64,000 bases of DNA from Halothiobacillus sp. (GCA_023255735.1 JAGDVP010000007.1:1-64000), one strand, 5' to 3'. Shown: positions 44,174 through 54,206, counted from the stretch's first letter. The notes: generated by a model not told the origin, from the sequence alone. Numbers and translations are program-made.

Positions 44174-45579
44174 CGATTTTAATGAGTCTACTGGGCTTTC
44201 TGATTACGATTGCCGTGCTGGTTGCCTTCCACGAATTTGGTCATTTCTGGGTGGCGCGCAAGCTGGGCGTGAAAGTGCTGACCTATTCATTGGGGTTTGG
44301 CAAAGCGCTGTGGTCCACGCGCAAAGGGCCGGATGCGATTGAATACCGTCTCGCTATGTTCCCGCTTGGCGGCTTCGTCAAAATGCTTGATGAGCGCGAA
44401 GGATCGGTCGATCCTTCAGAATTGCACCGCGCTTTTAACCGACAACCCGTGTGGAAACGGTTTTTAATCGTGCTGGCAGGTCCTGTGGCTAACTTATTGT
44501 TGGCCTTAGTTCTATGGACGTTGATGTTTATGGTCGGCGTGCAGGGGGTGTTGCCCAAAGCCGGTGTGTTGGCGCCGACCTCTCTACTCGCACAAAGCGG
44601 GGTGCGTGATGGCGATGTCATCACCCAAGTGGGTAATCAAGCAATCCATAGCTTGGCCGATCTGCGGTTAGCCGTGCTGGAGGGTGGGGTTGACTCAGCT
44701 AAAGTGCCGATTGCGTTCGAGCATCAGGGGGCGGTGAGCAAAGGCGAGCTCAATTTATCCGAGCTTAAGCCTTTGGCGGGCAACGCCACTGATACTTCTC
44801 GGGATGTGCTCAAAGCGATCGGCTTTGTATTGTGGTCGCCCCCAGGCGATGCACAGATTCATGCAGTGCTGCCTGATAGCCCGGCGGCGCGCGCCGGTCT
44901 TAAAAAAGGTGACATCATTACCCAAATCAACGGCGCACCGTATCGTGATCCCTGGGCGCTCATTGATCGTGTGGAGCAATCGGCCGGTGTGCCGATAAAA
45001 TTAACCATCAAACGTGGGGCAGGCTTGGATGTTATCGATGTGACGCCAAAAGCTGAAACACAAAAATCAGCCAATGGTCAGATGCACACAGTGGGGCGCA
45101 TGGGCGCGCAACTGGGTTTGGCGCCTGACGCGCAAGAACAGGCGAAGCGGGATGGCGTGCATCTGTTGGTGCTGGATCAATATGACCCATTTACTGCCTT
45201 ATCGATGGCGCTCCAGCGGAGTTGGTCGATGACGACGCTTACGTTCAACGTGTTTGGCGGCCTTTTAACCGGGCAAGCCAGCTTATCCAATCTTTCTGGC
45301 CCTGTGGCGATCGCCGAGTTTGCTGGCCAAAGCTTAATCATCGGCTTTTCGACATTTCTGGGGTTTTTGGCTTTGGTCAGCTTATCTCTAGCCATCATGA
45401 ACTTGTTGCCAGTACCTTTATTGGATGGCGGGCATTTGGTTATGTATGTGATTGAAGCTATTCGCGGTAAGCCGGCGGAAGCCGCTATGGAGGCTTTTGC
45501 CACCAAGATAGGTCTAGTATTTCTGTTCAGTTTAATGGCCGTGGCTTTTTATAATGACATATCACGGTTGCTGCACTAG
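44167..45579 (+). CDS. rseP: RIP metalloprotease RseP
   Basis: Site-2 protease that releases sigma-E by cutting RseA inside the membrane. It has 470 residues, slightly longer than the E. coli 450. The zinc motif is VAFHEFGHFWVARKLG in the first helix, and NLLPVPLLDGGHL near the C-terminus supplies the third ligand. Two PDZ domains lie between (about 115-200 and 210-300, with DSPAARAGLKKGDII). It is placed between dxr and bamA as usual. Confidence 0.95.
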   Translation: MLTILMSLLGFLITIAVLVAFHEFGHFWVARKLGVKVLTYSLGFGKALWSTRKGPDAIEYRLAMFPLGGFVKMLDEREGSVDPSELHRAFNRQPVWKRFLIVLAGPVANLLLALVLWTLMFMVGVQGVLPKAGVLAPTSLLAQSGVRDGDVITQVGNQAIHSLADLRLAVLEGGVDSAKVPIAFEHQGAVSKGELNLSELKPLAGNATDTSRDVLKAIGFVLWSPPGDAQIHAVLPDSPAARAGLKKGDIITQINGAPYRDPWALIDRVEQSAGVPIKLTIKRGAGLDVIDVTPKAETQKSANGQMHTVGRMGAQLGLAPDAQEQAKRDGVHLLVLDQYDPFTALSMALQRSWSMTTLTFNVFGGLLTGQASLSNLSGPVAIAEFAGQSLIIGFSTFLGFLALVSLSLAIMNLLPVPLLDGGHLVMYVIEAIRGKPAEAAMEAFATKIGLVFLFSLMAVAFYNDISRLLH

Positions 45580-45707
45580 GCATACTCAGCGACAATAGCG
45601 CGCACCGTGCGGGCTTGCGCAGATTTTTGGCACCCACGATACCCTCAATATGCTGCGATCATCGCAATTTTTTATTTTTAGCCGATCTTTGGGATGTAAC
45701 CTTAAGC

Positions 45708-48113
45708 ATGACTTCTTTTTCTCGATTCAAAATGGCTCGCCTAATGATGGCACCTCTCGCGGGTATGCTTTTTTTAGTGCCCGCGCTGGCCAACGCCTTC
45801 GTGATCTCCGATATCAAGGTAGAAGGGCTGAGAACGGTTACTCCGAGCACCTTATTTACCTATGTGCCCTATAAAGTGGGTGAGAACTTCACCGCGCAAG
45901 ATAGCACCCAAGTTATTGATTCATTGTATAAAACTGGTTTTTTTAGCAATGTAAATGTCGGCCAAGTGGGCAATGTGCTCATGATTCAAGTGCAAGAGCG
46001 TCCCACGATTTCTGCCATCGAGGTCAAAGGGAACAAAAAGGTCGAAACGGAGAAGCTGCAAAAAGCTTTAAAAGACATCGGCTTGAGCCAAGGGCATGTG
46101 CTTGACCCGCAAGCACTCGACAAAATGAAAACCGAACTGCAACGGGTGTATTACAGCTTAGGCCAATATGGCGTGCAGATTGAAACCAGCGTTAAGCCGC
46201 TGGACGACAACCGAGTGTTTGTTTTAATTGATATTTATGAAGGCAAGCCCGCCAGTATTCGCCAAGTGCGCATCGTCGGTAATCACGATTTTTCAGAGTC
46301 GCAGTTGCTGGGCGAGTTCAGTATGCACCCCACCTCGTGGTGGGAGTTTTGGTCGAGCGCCGATCAATACTCCAAAGAAAAAATGGCGGCTGATTTAGAA
46401 AGCCTGCGATCATTTTATTTAAATCGCGGCTACCTTAAATTTGCCGTTGACTCATCTCAAGTCACCATTACGCCCGATCGAAAACAAATCGATGTCGTCA
46501 TTAACATCAGTGAAGGGCCGCGCTATAAAGTTAGTGATGTGAGTTTTTCTGGCAACCTCTTGCTGGATAAGGCCACGCTAGAGAAATTGGATCAGGTTAA
46601 GAAAGACCAGTACTTCAATCGCAAAGAAATTATTGATACCTCGGATGCCATTTCCAAGCGCTTAGGCAATGATGGTTATGCGCTGGCCAAAGTACAGCCT
46701 CTTCCAAAAATAGATGAAGAAAATAAAACAGTGGCGGTGGATTTTAATATTCAGCCGGGTGATCGCGTGACGGTTCGCCATGTCGAATTCACCGGAAACT
46801 TTAATACCAACGAAGATGTTTATCGTCGTGAAATGCGGCAAATGGAAGGCAGTTGGTATGCGGCCGATAAATTAGATCGCTCCAAAGAACGCTTGCAGCG
46901 TTTGCCCTCAGTGCAAAAGGTGGATCAAAACGTAAAACCGGTGCCCGGCGTGGCTGACCAAGTGGATGTGGATTACGACATCACAGAACAGCTATCGGGT
47001 TCATTCACGGCGGGTGTGGGATATTCACAATCCGAAGGGGTGCTGTTTAACTTAGGCTTGAATCAGTCGAACTTCTTAGGCTCGGGTAAATCGGTTGGCA
47101 TCAACATGCAGCGCAGCGCCTACCAAACTGGCGTGCAGTTTAATTATAACAATCCGTATTTTACGGTTGATGGGGTAAGCCAAGGGTTCGGTTTGTTCTA
47201 TTCGCGTCAGAATGCTGCGCAATTGTCTTTGTCGAAATACTTGGTGGATTCTTATGGCGGCAACATCAATTTTGGTGTGCCCTTATCTGAAAACACCTAC
47301 GGCTCTATTGCTTTCCAAGCGCAAGAACAAAAAATTAAATCCACCACGTATTCACCCAGTTGGGTGACGGGCAATTCGGTTCTGCCAACGGGTACTTATC
47401 CCATAACCGGTTTAGGGGCGGGTGGATACGACGTTCCAGGGCCTGGATTTGATGGTAAAAGCTTCTTTACCTTCAGCGTGATACCGACTTTGCGCTATGA
47501 CACGCGTAACAAAGCGATCTTCCCTACCTCTGGGATTTTGCAAAGTGTTTCAGCCACCTTGGCGGTGCCGGGTAGCCAATTGCTGTATTACAAAGGGGAT
47601 TACAGGGGGCGGATTTACATGCCGCTCTGGTCGGATACCACGTTGTCGGCGCATGGACAGGTGGGTATGATTAAAGCCTATGGCAACACGCAATCAACTT
47701 ACGGGTCGCCGGTTAGCCAGTATTACAATGGCGTGCCACCGTTCTTGAATTATTACAGTGGCGGCATTCAATCGGTGCGCGGCTTTCAAGATTACTCATT
47801 GGGGCCAAGAGATTCGAACGGCGACCCCATGGGCGGCACGTTCTTAACCGCCGGTGGATTGGAGCTGATTACCCCTTTGCCGTTCTTGACGAAGCAAGCC
47901 AACTCCGTGCGCTTATCGCTGTTCTGGGATGTGGGCAACGTGTATAGCAGTTATAGCAACTTCAGTGCCCAAGAATTGCGTCAATCGGTGGGTGTTGGCT
48001 TCAACTGGATTTCACCCGTGGGTCCTTTGGTGTTTAGTGTGGCCAAACCCTTGAACAACAAACCGGGTGACTTAACCCAAGTGTTTCAGTTTACTGTTGG
48101 CACAAGCTTCTAA
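45708..48113 (+). CDS. bamA: outer membrane protein assembly factor BamA
   Basis: Core of the BAM complex that inserts beta-barrel proteins. It has 801 residues from ATG 45708; an earlier in-frame start would put 31 residues before the signal peptide. The signal peptide is about 1-27, ending PALANA. Five POTRA domains span to about 420 (the first begins FVISDIKVEGLRTV). The 16-strand barrel carries the RGF motif in SVRGFQDYSLGPRD and ends in the C-terminal phenylalanine QFTVGTSF. It lies 128 nt after rseP. Confidence 0.97.
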   Translation: MTSFSRFKMARLMMAPLAGMLFLVPALANAFVISDIKVEGLRTVTPSTLFTYVPYKVGENFTAQDSTQVIDSLYKTGFFSNVNVGQVGNVLMIQVQERPTISAIEVKGNKKVETEKLQKALKDIGLSQGHVLDPQALDKMKTELQRVYYSLGQYGVQIETSVKPLDDNRVFVLIDIYEGKPASIRQVRIVGNHDFSESQLLGEFSMHPTSWWEFWSSADQYSKEKMAADLESLRSFYLNRGYLKFAVDSSQVTITPDRKQIDVVINISEGPRYKVSDVSFSGNLLLDKATLEKLDQVKKDQYFNRKEIIDTSDAISKRLGNDGYALAKVQPLPKIDEENKTVAVDFNIQPGDRVTVRHVEFTGNFNTNEDVYRREMRQMEGSWYAADKLDRSKERLQRLPSVQKVDQNVKPVPGVADQVDVDYDITEQLSGSFTAGVGYSQSEGVLFNLGLNQSNFLGSGKSVGINMQRSAYQTGVQFNYNNPYFTVDGVSQGFGLFYSRQNAAQLSLSKYLVDSYGGNINFGVPLSENTYGSIAFQAQEQKIKSTTYSPSWVTGNSVLPTGTYPITGLGAGGYDVPGPGFDGKSFFTFSVIPTLRYDTRNKAIFPTSGILQSVSATLAVPGSQLLYYKGDYRGRIYMPLWSDTTLSAHGQVGMIKAYGNTQSTYGSPVSQYYNGVPPFLNYYSGGIQSVRGFQDYSLGPRDSNGDPMGGTFLTAGGLELITPLPFLTKQANSVRLSLFWDVGNVYSSYSNFSAQELRQSVGVGFNWISPVGPLVFSVAKPLNNKPGDLTQVFQFTVGTSF

Positions 48114-48221
48114 GGGGGCGTGATTCGCTTTGATGTTTAGTGCACTGTGACATAATGCCTTCCGACCATGGGTGTCGTTAGGCTCGATTATTTGGTTTTT
48201 ATTTGTTTTGGGAGAATTTGC

Positions 48222-48740
48222 GTGAATCGCATTGCATTAGTGTTGGTATCTTTCTTAGCCCTTTTTTCTGCTGCTACCGTTCAGGCGGCAGAAATTAAGA
48301 TTGCGTTTGTTAACTCTTCAACCTTGCTAGAACAAGCGCCTCAGGCAGATATTGCAAAGAAAAAGTTGGAAAAAGAATTTGCACCGCGCGAGAAAGAAAT
48401 CCGTGATGCTCAGCAAGCCGCCCAAGCCTTGGAAACAAAATTAAACCGGGATGGGGTCACCATGAGTGACAGTGATCGCTCAAAGCAAGAGCAAGAGCTC
48501 AATCGGCAACTGCGGGATTTACAGCGGATGCAAAGCAATTTCCGTGATGATTTAAATCTGCGCAAAAATGAAGAATTGGGAAAATTGCAGCGCGTGGTGT
48601 TGAGCTCGATTAAAGACGTCGCTAAATCCAGCGGTTATGATTTGGTTTTAGCTGAAGGTGTTGTGTACGCAGCGCCGCAGGTGGATATTACCAATGAAGT
48701 TTTAGCTAAACTCCAGCAAGATGCCAAAAGCAGCAAGTAA
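48222..48740 (+). CDS. skp: periplasmic chaperone Skp (OmpH)
   Basis: Trimeric holdase for unfolded outer membrane proteins. It has 172 residues from GTG 48222, chosen because GGGAG lies 8 nt before it and because a signal peptide follows at once (NRIALVLVSFLALFSAATVQA). The mature protein begins AEIKIAFVNSSTLLEQAPQAD. Two long helices rich in K/E/Q (about 40-130) form the tentacles. It lies between bamA and lpxD. Confidence 0.93.
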   Translation: MNRIALVLVSFLALFSAATVQAAEIKIAFVNSSTLLEQAPQADIAKKKLEKEFAPREKEIRDAQQAAQALETKLNRDGVTMSDSDRSKQEQELNRQLRDLQRMQSNFRDDLNLRKNEELGKLQRVVLSSIKDVAKSSGYDLVLAEGVVYAAPQVDITNEVLAKLQQDAKSSK

Positions 48741-48772
48741 CGGCTAGCGCCGCATCACCACGGGCTGATTTA

Positions 48773-49840
48773 ATGGACAGTACCGCCACCGATGGGTTTT
48801 GCGCCGCAGATATTGCGGCGCTCGTATCCGCCACGCTCATCGGGGCGCCCGACTGTCGCGTGTATCATGTGGCCTCGCTCACCTCTGCCGGCGCGCGTGA
48901 TCTTGCTTATTTTAGTGGTTCCCGCCGGGGTTCGAATCCGCAGGCTTGCCGAGCCGGTATTATTGTGTGCCGCAGCCAAGATGCGGATCGAATGCCCCCG
49001 CAGGCAACGTTAATCCTTGTCCCTAACCCTCAGATTGCGTTTATCGATATTGTGGCTTGGATGATGCCGCAAGATCATGCGTACTCGGGTATTGATAGCT
49101 CGGCGATTATCCATCCGACCGCTCAACTTGGCATAGATGTTGTGGTGGGGCCCTTGGCGGTGATTGGTGCCGGCTGCCAAATCGCTGCGGGCGCGGTGAT
49201 AGGGCCTGGCTGCATATTAGGACGGAATGTGTGCATTGGCGCTGAAACTGAGTTAGTGGCGCGGGTGACGGTATTAGATGATTGTGTTATTGGGGCTCGC
49301 TGCGTAATTGCGCCTGGCGTTGTGATTGGTTCTGATGGGTTCGGTTTGGTCAGTGAACACGGACGTTGGCGACGCGTGCCCCAGTTAGGCCGCGTGATTA
49401 TCGGTGATGATGTCGATATTGGCGCCAATACCACGATTGATCGCGGCACGCTCGACGACACGCGAATTGATGATGGGGTGAAGTTAGATAACCTCATTCA
49501 AATTGCGCATAATGTAGAAATTGGCGCGCACTCAGCGATTGCGGGTTGCGCCGGTTTAGCAGGCTCAAGCATCGTGGGGAAGCATTGCACTCTGGGCGGG
49601 GGCGTCGGGCTTGCAGGGCATCTCACGCTGGCCGATGGGGTGCATATTACCGGCATGTCGATGGTGACTCGCTCAATTCATCAGCCCGGGGTTTATTCTG
49701 CGGGCACCCCGCTCGACACAAACGCGCGCTGGCATAAAAATGCCGCCCGATTTAAACAACTTGATCGAATAGCGCATCGTATCCAAGCGTTAGAGCTTCG
49801 TTTTGATGCGGATAAAAATCCGGATGAGGAAAATGTGTGA
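48773..49840 (+). CDS. lpxD: UDP-3-O-acylglucosamine N-acyltransferase LpxD
   Basis: Third step of lipid A synthesis, adding the N-linked 3-hydroxyacyl chain. It has 355 residues. The N-terminal uridine-binding domain (about 1-100, with LAYFSGSRR) precedes a left-handed beta-helix of hexapeptide repeats from about 105 to 320 (IHPTAQLGIDVVVGP onward). The catalytic histidine is in LIQIAHNVEIGAHSAIAG. It overlaps fabZ by four bases. Confidence 0.96.
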   Translation: MDSTATDGFCAADIAALVSATLIGAPDCRVYHVASLTSAGARDLAYFSGSRRGSNPQACRAGIIVCRSQDADRMPPQATLILVPNPQIAFIDIVAWMMPQDHAYSGIDSSAIIHPTAQLGIDVVVGPLAVIGAGCQIAAGAVIGPGCILGRNVCIGAETELVARVTVLDDCVIGARCVIAPGVVIGSDGFGLVSEHGRWRRVPQLGRVIIGDDVDIGANTTIDRGTLDDTRIDDGVKLDNLIQIAHNVEIGAHSAIAGCAGLAGSSIVGKHCTLGGGVGLAGHLTLADGVHITGMSMVTRSIHQPGVYSAGTPLDTNARWHKNAARFKQLDRIAHRIQALELRFDADKNPDEENV

Positions 49841-50295
49841 CAACTAAAAATACGATAATGATTCAAGAGATTATGAATCTTTTGCCCCACCGGTATCCCT
49901 TTTTATTGATTGATCGGGTTATTGATTGGGCGCCTAATGAATACTTGGTTGCCATTAAAAATGTCACGTTTAATGAGCCTTTTTTCCAAGGCCATTTTCC
50001 GGTTCGCCCGATTATGCCGGGGGTGCTTATTACCGAAGCCATGGCGCAGGCAACCGGTGTATTAGCCTTTAGCAGCCAAGGCATTGCCCCCAGCCCCAAT
50101 TCTTTATATATGTTGGTGGGTTTGGATGATGTCTCGTTTCGTCGGGTGGTTGAGCCTGGAGATCAGCTCACCATTCGGGTGGAGTTAAAGCGTCTAATTC
50201 GGGGGATGGGCATATTCCAGTGTGAAGCGCATGTGGGTGATGAACTGGCGGCGCGAGCACAAATTAAATGTGTTGCCAAGGAAGTGGCTGAGTGA
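49837..50295 (+). CDS. fabZ: 3-hydroxyacyl-ACP dehydratase FabZ
   Basis: Dehydrates beta-hydroxyacyl-ACP in fatty-acid synthesis and balances lipid A supply. It has 152 residues from GTG 49837. The hot-dog fold has LLPHRYPFLLIDRV, the catalytic FFQGHFPVRPIMPGV with His, and ITEAMAQATGVLA with Glu. GTG starts and four-base overlaps tie it to lpxD and lpxA. Confidence 0.97.
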   Translation: MTTKNTIMIQEIMNLLPHRYPFLLIDRVIDWAPNEYLVAIKNVTFNEPFFQGHFPVRPIMPGVLITEAMAQATGVLAFSSQGIAPSPNSLYMLVGLDDVSFRRVVEPGDQLTIRVELKRLIRGMGIFQCEAHVGDELAARAQIKCVAKEVAE

Positions 50296-51059
50296 TTCAT
50301 TCAACGGCCATTATTTCCCCCGAAGCAACGCTCGATCCTTCGGTGCGCGTGGGGCCTTTTGTTGTCATTGAAGGTGCCGTTGAGATTGCCGCCAATACGC
50401 AAATAGACAGCCACTCGGTGATTAAAGGCCCGTGCCGAATTGGTCGAGATAACCATATTTTTTCTCATGTCGTGCTGGGTGAAGTGCCGCAAGATCTTAA
50501 ATTTCATGGTGAGTATTCCTTGCTTGAGATTGGGGATCGCAATCAGATTCGCGAATTTTCATCCATTCATCGCGGTACCGAAGGCGGCGGCGGGGTGACG
50601 CGGTTAGGTTCAGATAACCTCATTATGGCTTATGCCCATATCGCCCACGATTGCCAAATTGGTCATCATGTCATTCTTGCCAACGCCGCCTCGCTGGCCG
50701 GTCATGTCACGGTGGGCGATTTTGCTATTTTTGGGGGATTTGCTGTTGCGCATCAGTTTTGTCGGATTGGCGCGCATGCGTTTATTGGCGGTTTTAGCAA
50801 ATTATCTAAAGATGTGCCGCCTTTTGTGATGGCCGATGGGGCGCGTGCGCGTTCCATTGGCTTAAACAAAGAAGGGCTCAAACGGCGTAATTTCTCGCCT
50901 GACACCATTACCTTATTAAATCGATGCTTCCGACAATTGGTGAAAAAGCAGGGTGACGACATGGTTTGGGCTGAGTTTGAGCAGGCCGCAGAAAATGAAC
51001 CGGCTTTGCAGCAAATGCTTGATTTTATTCGTACCAGCGAACGGGGTATCGCCCGTTAA
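50292..51059 (+). CDS. lpxA: UDP-N-acetylglucosamine acyltransferase LpxA
   Basis: First step of lipid A synthesis. It has 255 residues from GTG 50292. The hexapeptide beta-helix spans about 1-190, with IHSTAIISPEATLDPSVRVG at the start. The catalytic His is in AYAHIAHDCQIGHHV. GLNKEGLKRRNFSPDTI begins the C-terminal helical domain. The expected lpxB does not follow; fumC does, 17 nt later. Confidence 0.96.
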   Translation: MIHSTAIISPEATLDPSVRVGPFVVIEGAVEIAANTQIDSHSVIKGPCRIGRDNHIFSHVVLGEVPQDLKFHGEYSLLEIGDRNQIREFSSIHRGTEGGGGVTRLGSDNLIMAYAHIAHDCQIGHHVILANAASLAGHVTVGDFAIFGGFAVAHQFCRIGAHAFIGGFSKLSKDVPPFVMADGARARSIGLNKEGLKRRNFSPDTITLLNRCFRQLVKKQGDDMVWAEFEQAAENEPALQQMLDFIRTSERGIAR

Positions 51060-51076
51060 CTCCGTGGATTGCCGTT

Positions 51077-52447
51077 ATGACAGACTCTTTTCGCACTGAA
51101 TCGGATAGCATTGGGGCTGTTTTAATCCCTGTTGATGCCCTTTGGGGTGCTCAAACTCAGCGTGCGGTCGATAATTTCCCGATTAGCGGGCGCCCCCTGC
51201 CTGCGGAATTTATTCGTGCCTTGGCGATGGTGAAATCCATGTGCGCACATGCCAATATGACGCTGGGTGTGCTTCCTTGCGATATTGGCCAAGCAATTAT
51301 CGCCGCCTGTGCCGAGATTATGGCGGGGTACCACCTTGATGCTTTCCCAATTGATGTGTATCAAACGGGATCGGGCACCAGCACCAACATGAATATCAAT
51401 GAGGTGATCGCAAACCTTGCCGCCAAGGCTGGGGTGGTTGTTCATCCCAATGATCATGTCAACATGAGCCAAAGCTCAAACGATGTGATCCCGACAACCC
51501 TTCGGGTATCTGCGGTGGAGTCGGCGTGCACCCATCTTTTGCCAGCACTCTCGCATCTTATCGAAACACTTGAGTGCAAAGCGCGAGCCTTGGCGGGGCA
51601 GACTAAGATGGGCCGCACGCACTTAATGGATGCCATGCCGATTCGGTTTGATCAAAGCCTAATGGCTTATGTCGATCATCTATCAGGTGCCAAATTAGGC
51701 ATTGAGCAAGCCTTAGAGCGGATGCGCGCTCTGCCGCAGGGGGGAACCGCAGTGGGTACGGGTGTTAACGCGCCTCAAGGCTTTGCCGAAGAATTTGTTT
51801 TGGCGTTAAACCAAGCCAGTAACGGCTCGTATCGATTAATGCCGCGGGCATTTGCTGGGTTATCGGCGCAAGATGAACCGGTTGCTTTATCTGCTGCGCT
51901 GCGGGGGTTGGCGATTGTGCTCACTAAAATTGCCAATGATTTGCGTTTAATGAATTCGGGGCCTCTAGCCGGTTTAAGTGAAATTAGCCTGCCCGATTTG
52001 CAACCCGGCAGCTCAATCATGCCTGGCAAAGTCAATCCCGTGGTGCCTGAAGCGGTGGCTATGGTGGCCGCGCAAGTTCAAGGGTTGGATTTATCGGTCG
52101 CGCTGGCGGGTCAATCGGGTTTGTTTGAGTTAAATGTCATGCTCCCCTTGATTGCCAATAATGTGTTGCAATCCTTAAGTTTGCTTGGCAATGCCATGCG
52201 GCTTTTGGCTGACAAGGCGATTGCAAATTTCACCGTGAATCAAGCGCGCATTGATGCCACCTTAGGCATGAATCCCATTCTGGTTACGGCTTTAAACCCC
52301 GTGATTGGCTATGAATTAGGCGCTAAAATCGCAAAACGAGCCTACCGCGAACAGCGTGCCATTTTAGATGTTGCCCTTGAAATGACGAATATCCCCGAAG
52401 ATGAACTCAAAAGGTTGCTTGATCCGGTTCGTTTAACGGGGAAATAG
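51077..52447 (+). CDS. fumC: class II fumarate hydratase FumC
   Basis: Interconverts fumarate and malate in the TCA cycle, without an iron-sulfur cluster. It has 456 residues. The start has SIGAVLIPVDALWGAQTQRAV. GSGTSTNMNINEVIAN, GRTHLMDAMPI and the signature GSSIMPGKVNPV are present. It closely follows lpxA in the same direction, so it is possibly co-transcribed. Confidence 0.95.
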   Translation: MTDSFRTESDSIGAVLIPVDALWGAQTQRAVDNFPISGRPLPAEFIRALAMVKSMCAHANMTLGVLPCDIGQAIIAACAEIMAGYHLDAFPIDVYQTGSGTSTNMNINEVIANLAAKAGVVVHPNDHVNMSQSSNDVIPTTLRVSAVESACTHLLPALSHLIETLECKARALAGQTKMGRTHLMDAMPIRFDQSLMAYVDHLSGAKLGIEQALERMRALPQGGTAVGTGVNAPQGFAEEFVLALNQASNGSYRLMPRAFAGLSAQDEPVALSAALRGLAIVLTKIANDLRLMNSGPLAGLSEISLPDLQPGSSIMPGKVNPVVPEAVAMVAAQVQGLDLSVALAGQSGLFELNVMLPLIANNVLQSLSLLGNAMRLLADKAIANFTVNQARIDATLGMNPILVTALNPVIGYELGAKIAKRAYREQRAILDVALEMTNIPEDELKRLLDPVRLTGK

Positions 52448-52569
52448 CCCACACCTAAGCTCTTGCGGTGCGCGCAATTAATCGGCCGTTATGGCTCTGT
52501 TTTCATTCCGCCCGTGTAGTTTGTAAGCCATAATTTTACCGATCAATCAATCAGACAAGGATACCTGCC

Positions 52570-54174
52570 GTGCGATACCCTCTTGCGGGTTTATGTTTTT
52601 TGATGCTGCCCACTTGGGTCAACGCGGCGAGCCCTGATGCGGCACCCGATTGGGTATACACCGTCCGGCCCGGGGATACGTTAATCGAGATTGCTCAAAC
52701 GTACTTGAATCAACCCAATAATTGGCGCCCTTTACAGCGGGATAATTCTATTGCCAATCCGATGGCCATTCCACCGGGAACGCAATTACGCATTCCGGCC
52801 AATTTGTTAAAACACAGCCCTAGTTCAGCCAAGCTGATTGCGCTAACCGGTGCCGTCCTGTTTCGTCAAGGTGCTGAAGGGGCATGGCAAGCGGCCACGG
52901 TTGGGCAAAAATTAGCCGTTGGTGATGCAGTTCAAACCCCTCCTGAGGGCTATGCCGTGCTGGAATTGGCGAATGGATCGCGCATCAATATCCAAGCGAG
53001 CGCTCTTGTGGTGCTGGATACGCTGAGTTTATATGCCGAAGGGTTGATGGCTGATACGCGTTTACGTTTGAATACCGGCCGGGTAGAGATTGTGGATAAT
53101 CCCCAACGCCAAACAAATCAACACCTTCGTGTCATTACGCCAACGGCACAAGCGGTGGTGCGCGGCACTGAGTTTCGTGTTGGGGTTGAAGGGCAAACCA
53201 CCCGTGAGGAAACGCTTGATGGCGCCATTGCCTTTCGTGCGGCAACCAAAACCGTCGCGGTAGAGCAGGGGTTTGGGTCTTTATCGGTTAATGGCCAAGC
53301 GCCCCACCCGCCGGTGGCTTTATTGGCTGCCCCCGATGTGAGCGGGTTGCCAAAGCGCGTGGAGCAGCTACCCATTCGCTTCCCGCTGCCTGTGATGGCC
53401 AATGCCGCATCAATGGTTGGCGAGGTCGTCGCGGCATCACAGGCAGAGCCCGTGTTATTGGCAAAATCCAGCACGAGCAAGACGCTTAATTTTGCCGATT
53501 TGCCGAATGGGGACTACATTCTGCGTCTGAGCGCCACAGATCGGCTCGGCTTGCAAGGTTATACGGCGTTGCATCCTTTTACCGTTTTTGCGCGGCCTTT
53601 TTTTCCGCCGGTGAATCAGCCGCAGGTCGATGGGGTTGTGCGAAGCCCGCGCCCCGAGTTTTCTTGGGGGCAAATTCTTGATGTGACGGCAAGCCATATC
53701 CAGATTGCGACCAGTGCGGATTTCAAACACCCGTTGTTTGATGCCCAAATAGGTGCCAATCGCTGGTCACCGCCTGCGGATTTGCCCGCAGGCGCGCTGT
53801 TTTGGCGGGTTGCTAGCATAGATAAAATTCAAGGACCCTGGACACCTGCCATCGCTTTTACTTATAAGCCCGCGCCTGCTTTAGTGGATATAACGCAAGC
53901 GGCGATGCAAATTACAGGTGATGGCCTGCATTATGATTTGCCTAAACCGGAAGCGGGCTTGCATTACTTGGTGAGTTTGTCGGCAGTGCGTTCAATGGAT
54001 CCGTTGGTTATGCCCGCAGTTGAAAGCCATTCGGGCAAAGTTGTGATGTCGCGTTTTGGCGTGGGAGATTTTTATTTGAGCGTGCGGTTAGTGGATGATC
54101 GCGATGGCACCCAAGGGCCTGCCGTGGTGCAGAAAATTAGTGTGCCGATTACGCGACCTTATTTACTGCCTTAA
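52570..54174 (+). CDS. LysM and FecR domain protein
   Basis: An exported protein of 534 residues from GTG 52570. A signal peptide (about 1-19, ending VNA) is followed by one LysM domain (about 28-75, YTVRPGDTLIEIAQTYLNQ), which would bind peptidoglycan. A FecR-type domain (about 90-225) includes VGDAVQTPPEGYAVLELANGS and TPTAQAVVRGTEFRV. The C-terminal 250 residues are beta-rich, with two fibronectin-like parts (GDYILRLSATDRLGLQGY; ALFWRVASIDKIQGPW). No membrane helix or sigma-factor neighbour is seen, so it is not a classic FecR anti-sigma system. Function unknown. Confidence 0.8.
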   Translation: MRYPLAGLCFLMLPTWVNAASPDAAPDWVYTVRPGDTLIEIAQTYLNQPNNWRPLQRDNSIANPMAIPPGTQLRIPANLLKHSPSSAKLIALTGAVLFRQGAEGAWQAATVGQKLAVGDAVQTPPEGYAVLELANGSRINIQASALVVLDTLSLYAEGLMADTRLRLNTGRVEIVDNPQRQTNQHLRVITPTAQAVVRGTEFRVGVEGQTTREETLDGAIAFRAATKTVAVEQGFGSLSVNGQAPHPPVALLAAPDVSGLPKRVEQLPIRFPLPVMANAASMVGEVVAASQAEPVLLAKSSTSKTLNFADLPNGDYILRLSATDRLGLQGYTALHPFTVFARPFFPPVNQPQVDGVVRSPRPEFSWGQILDVTASHIQIATSADFKHPLFDAQIGANRWSPPADLPAGALFWRVASIDKIQGPWTPAIAFTYKPAPALVDITQAAMQITGDGLHYDLPKPEAGLHYLVSLSAVRSMDPLVMPAVESHSGKVVMSRFGVGDFYLSVRLVDDRDGTQGPAVVQKISVPITRPYLLP

Positions 54175-54206
54175 TTTTATCTGGCCAATTGCGGGCATCT
54201 CAAATA

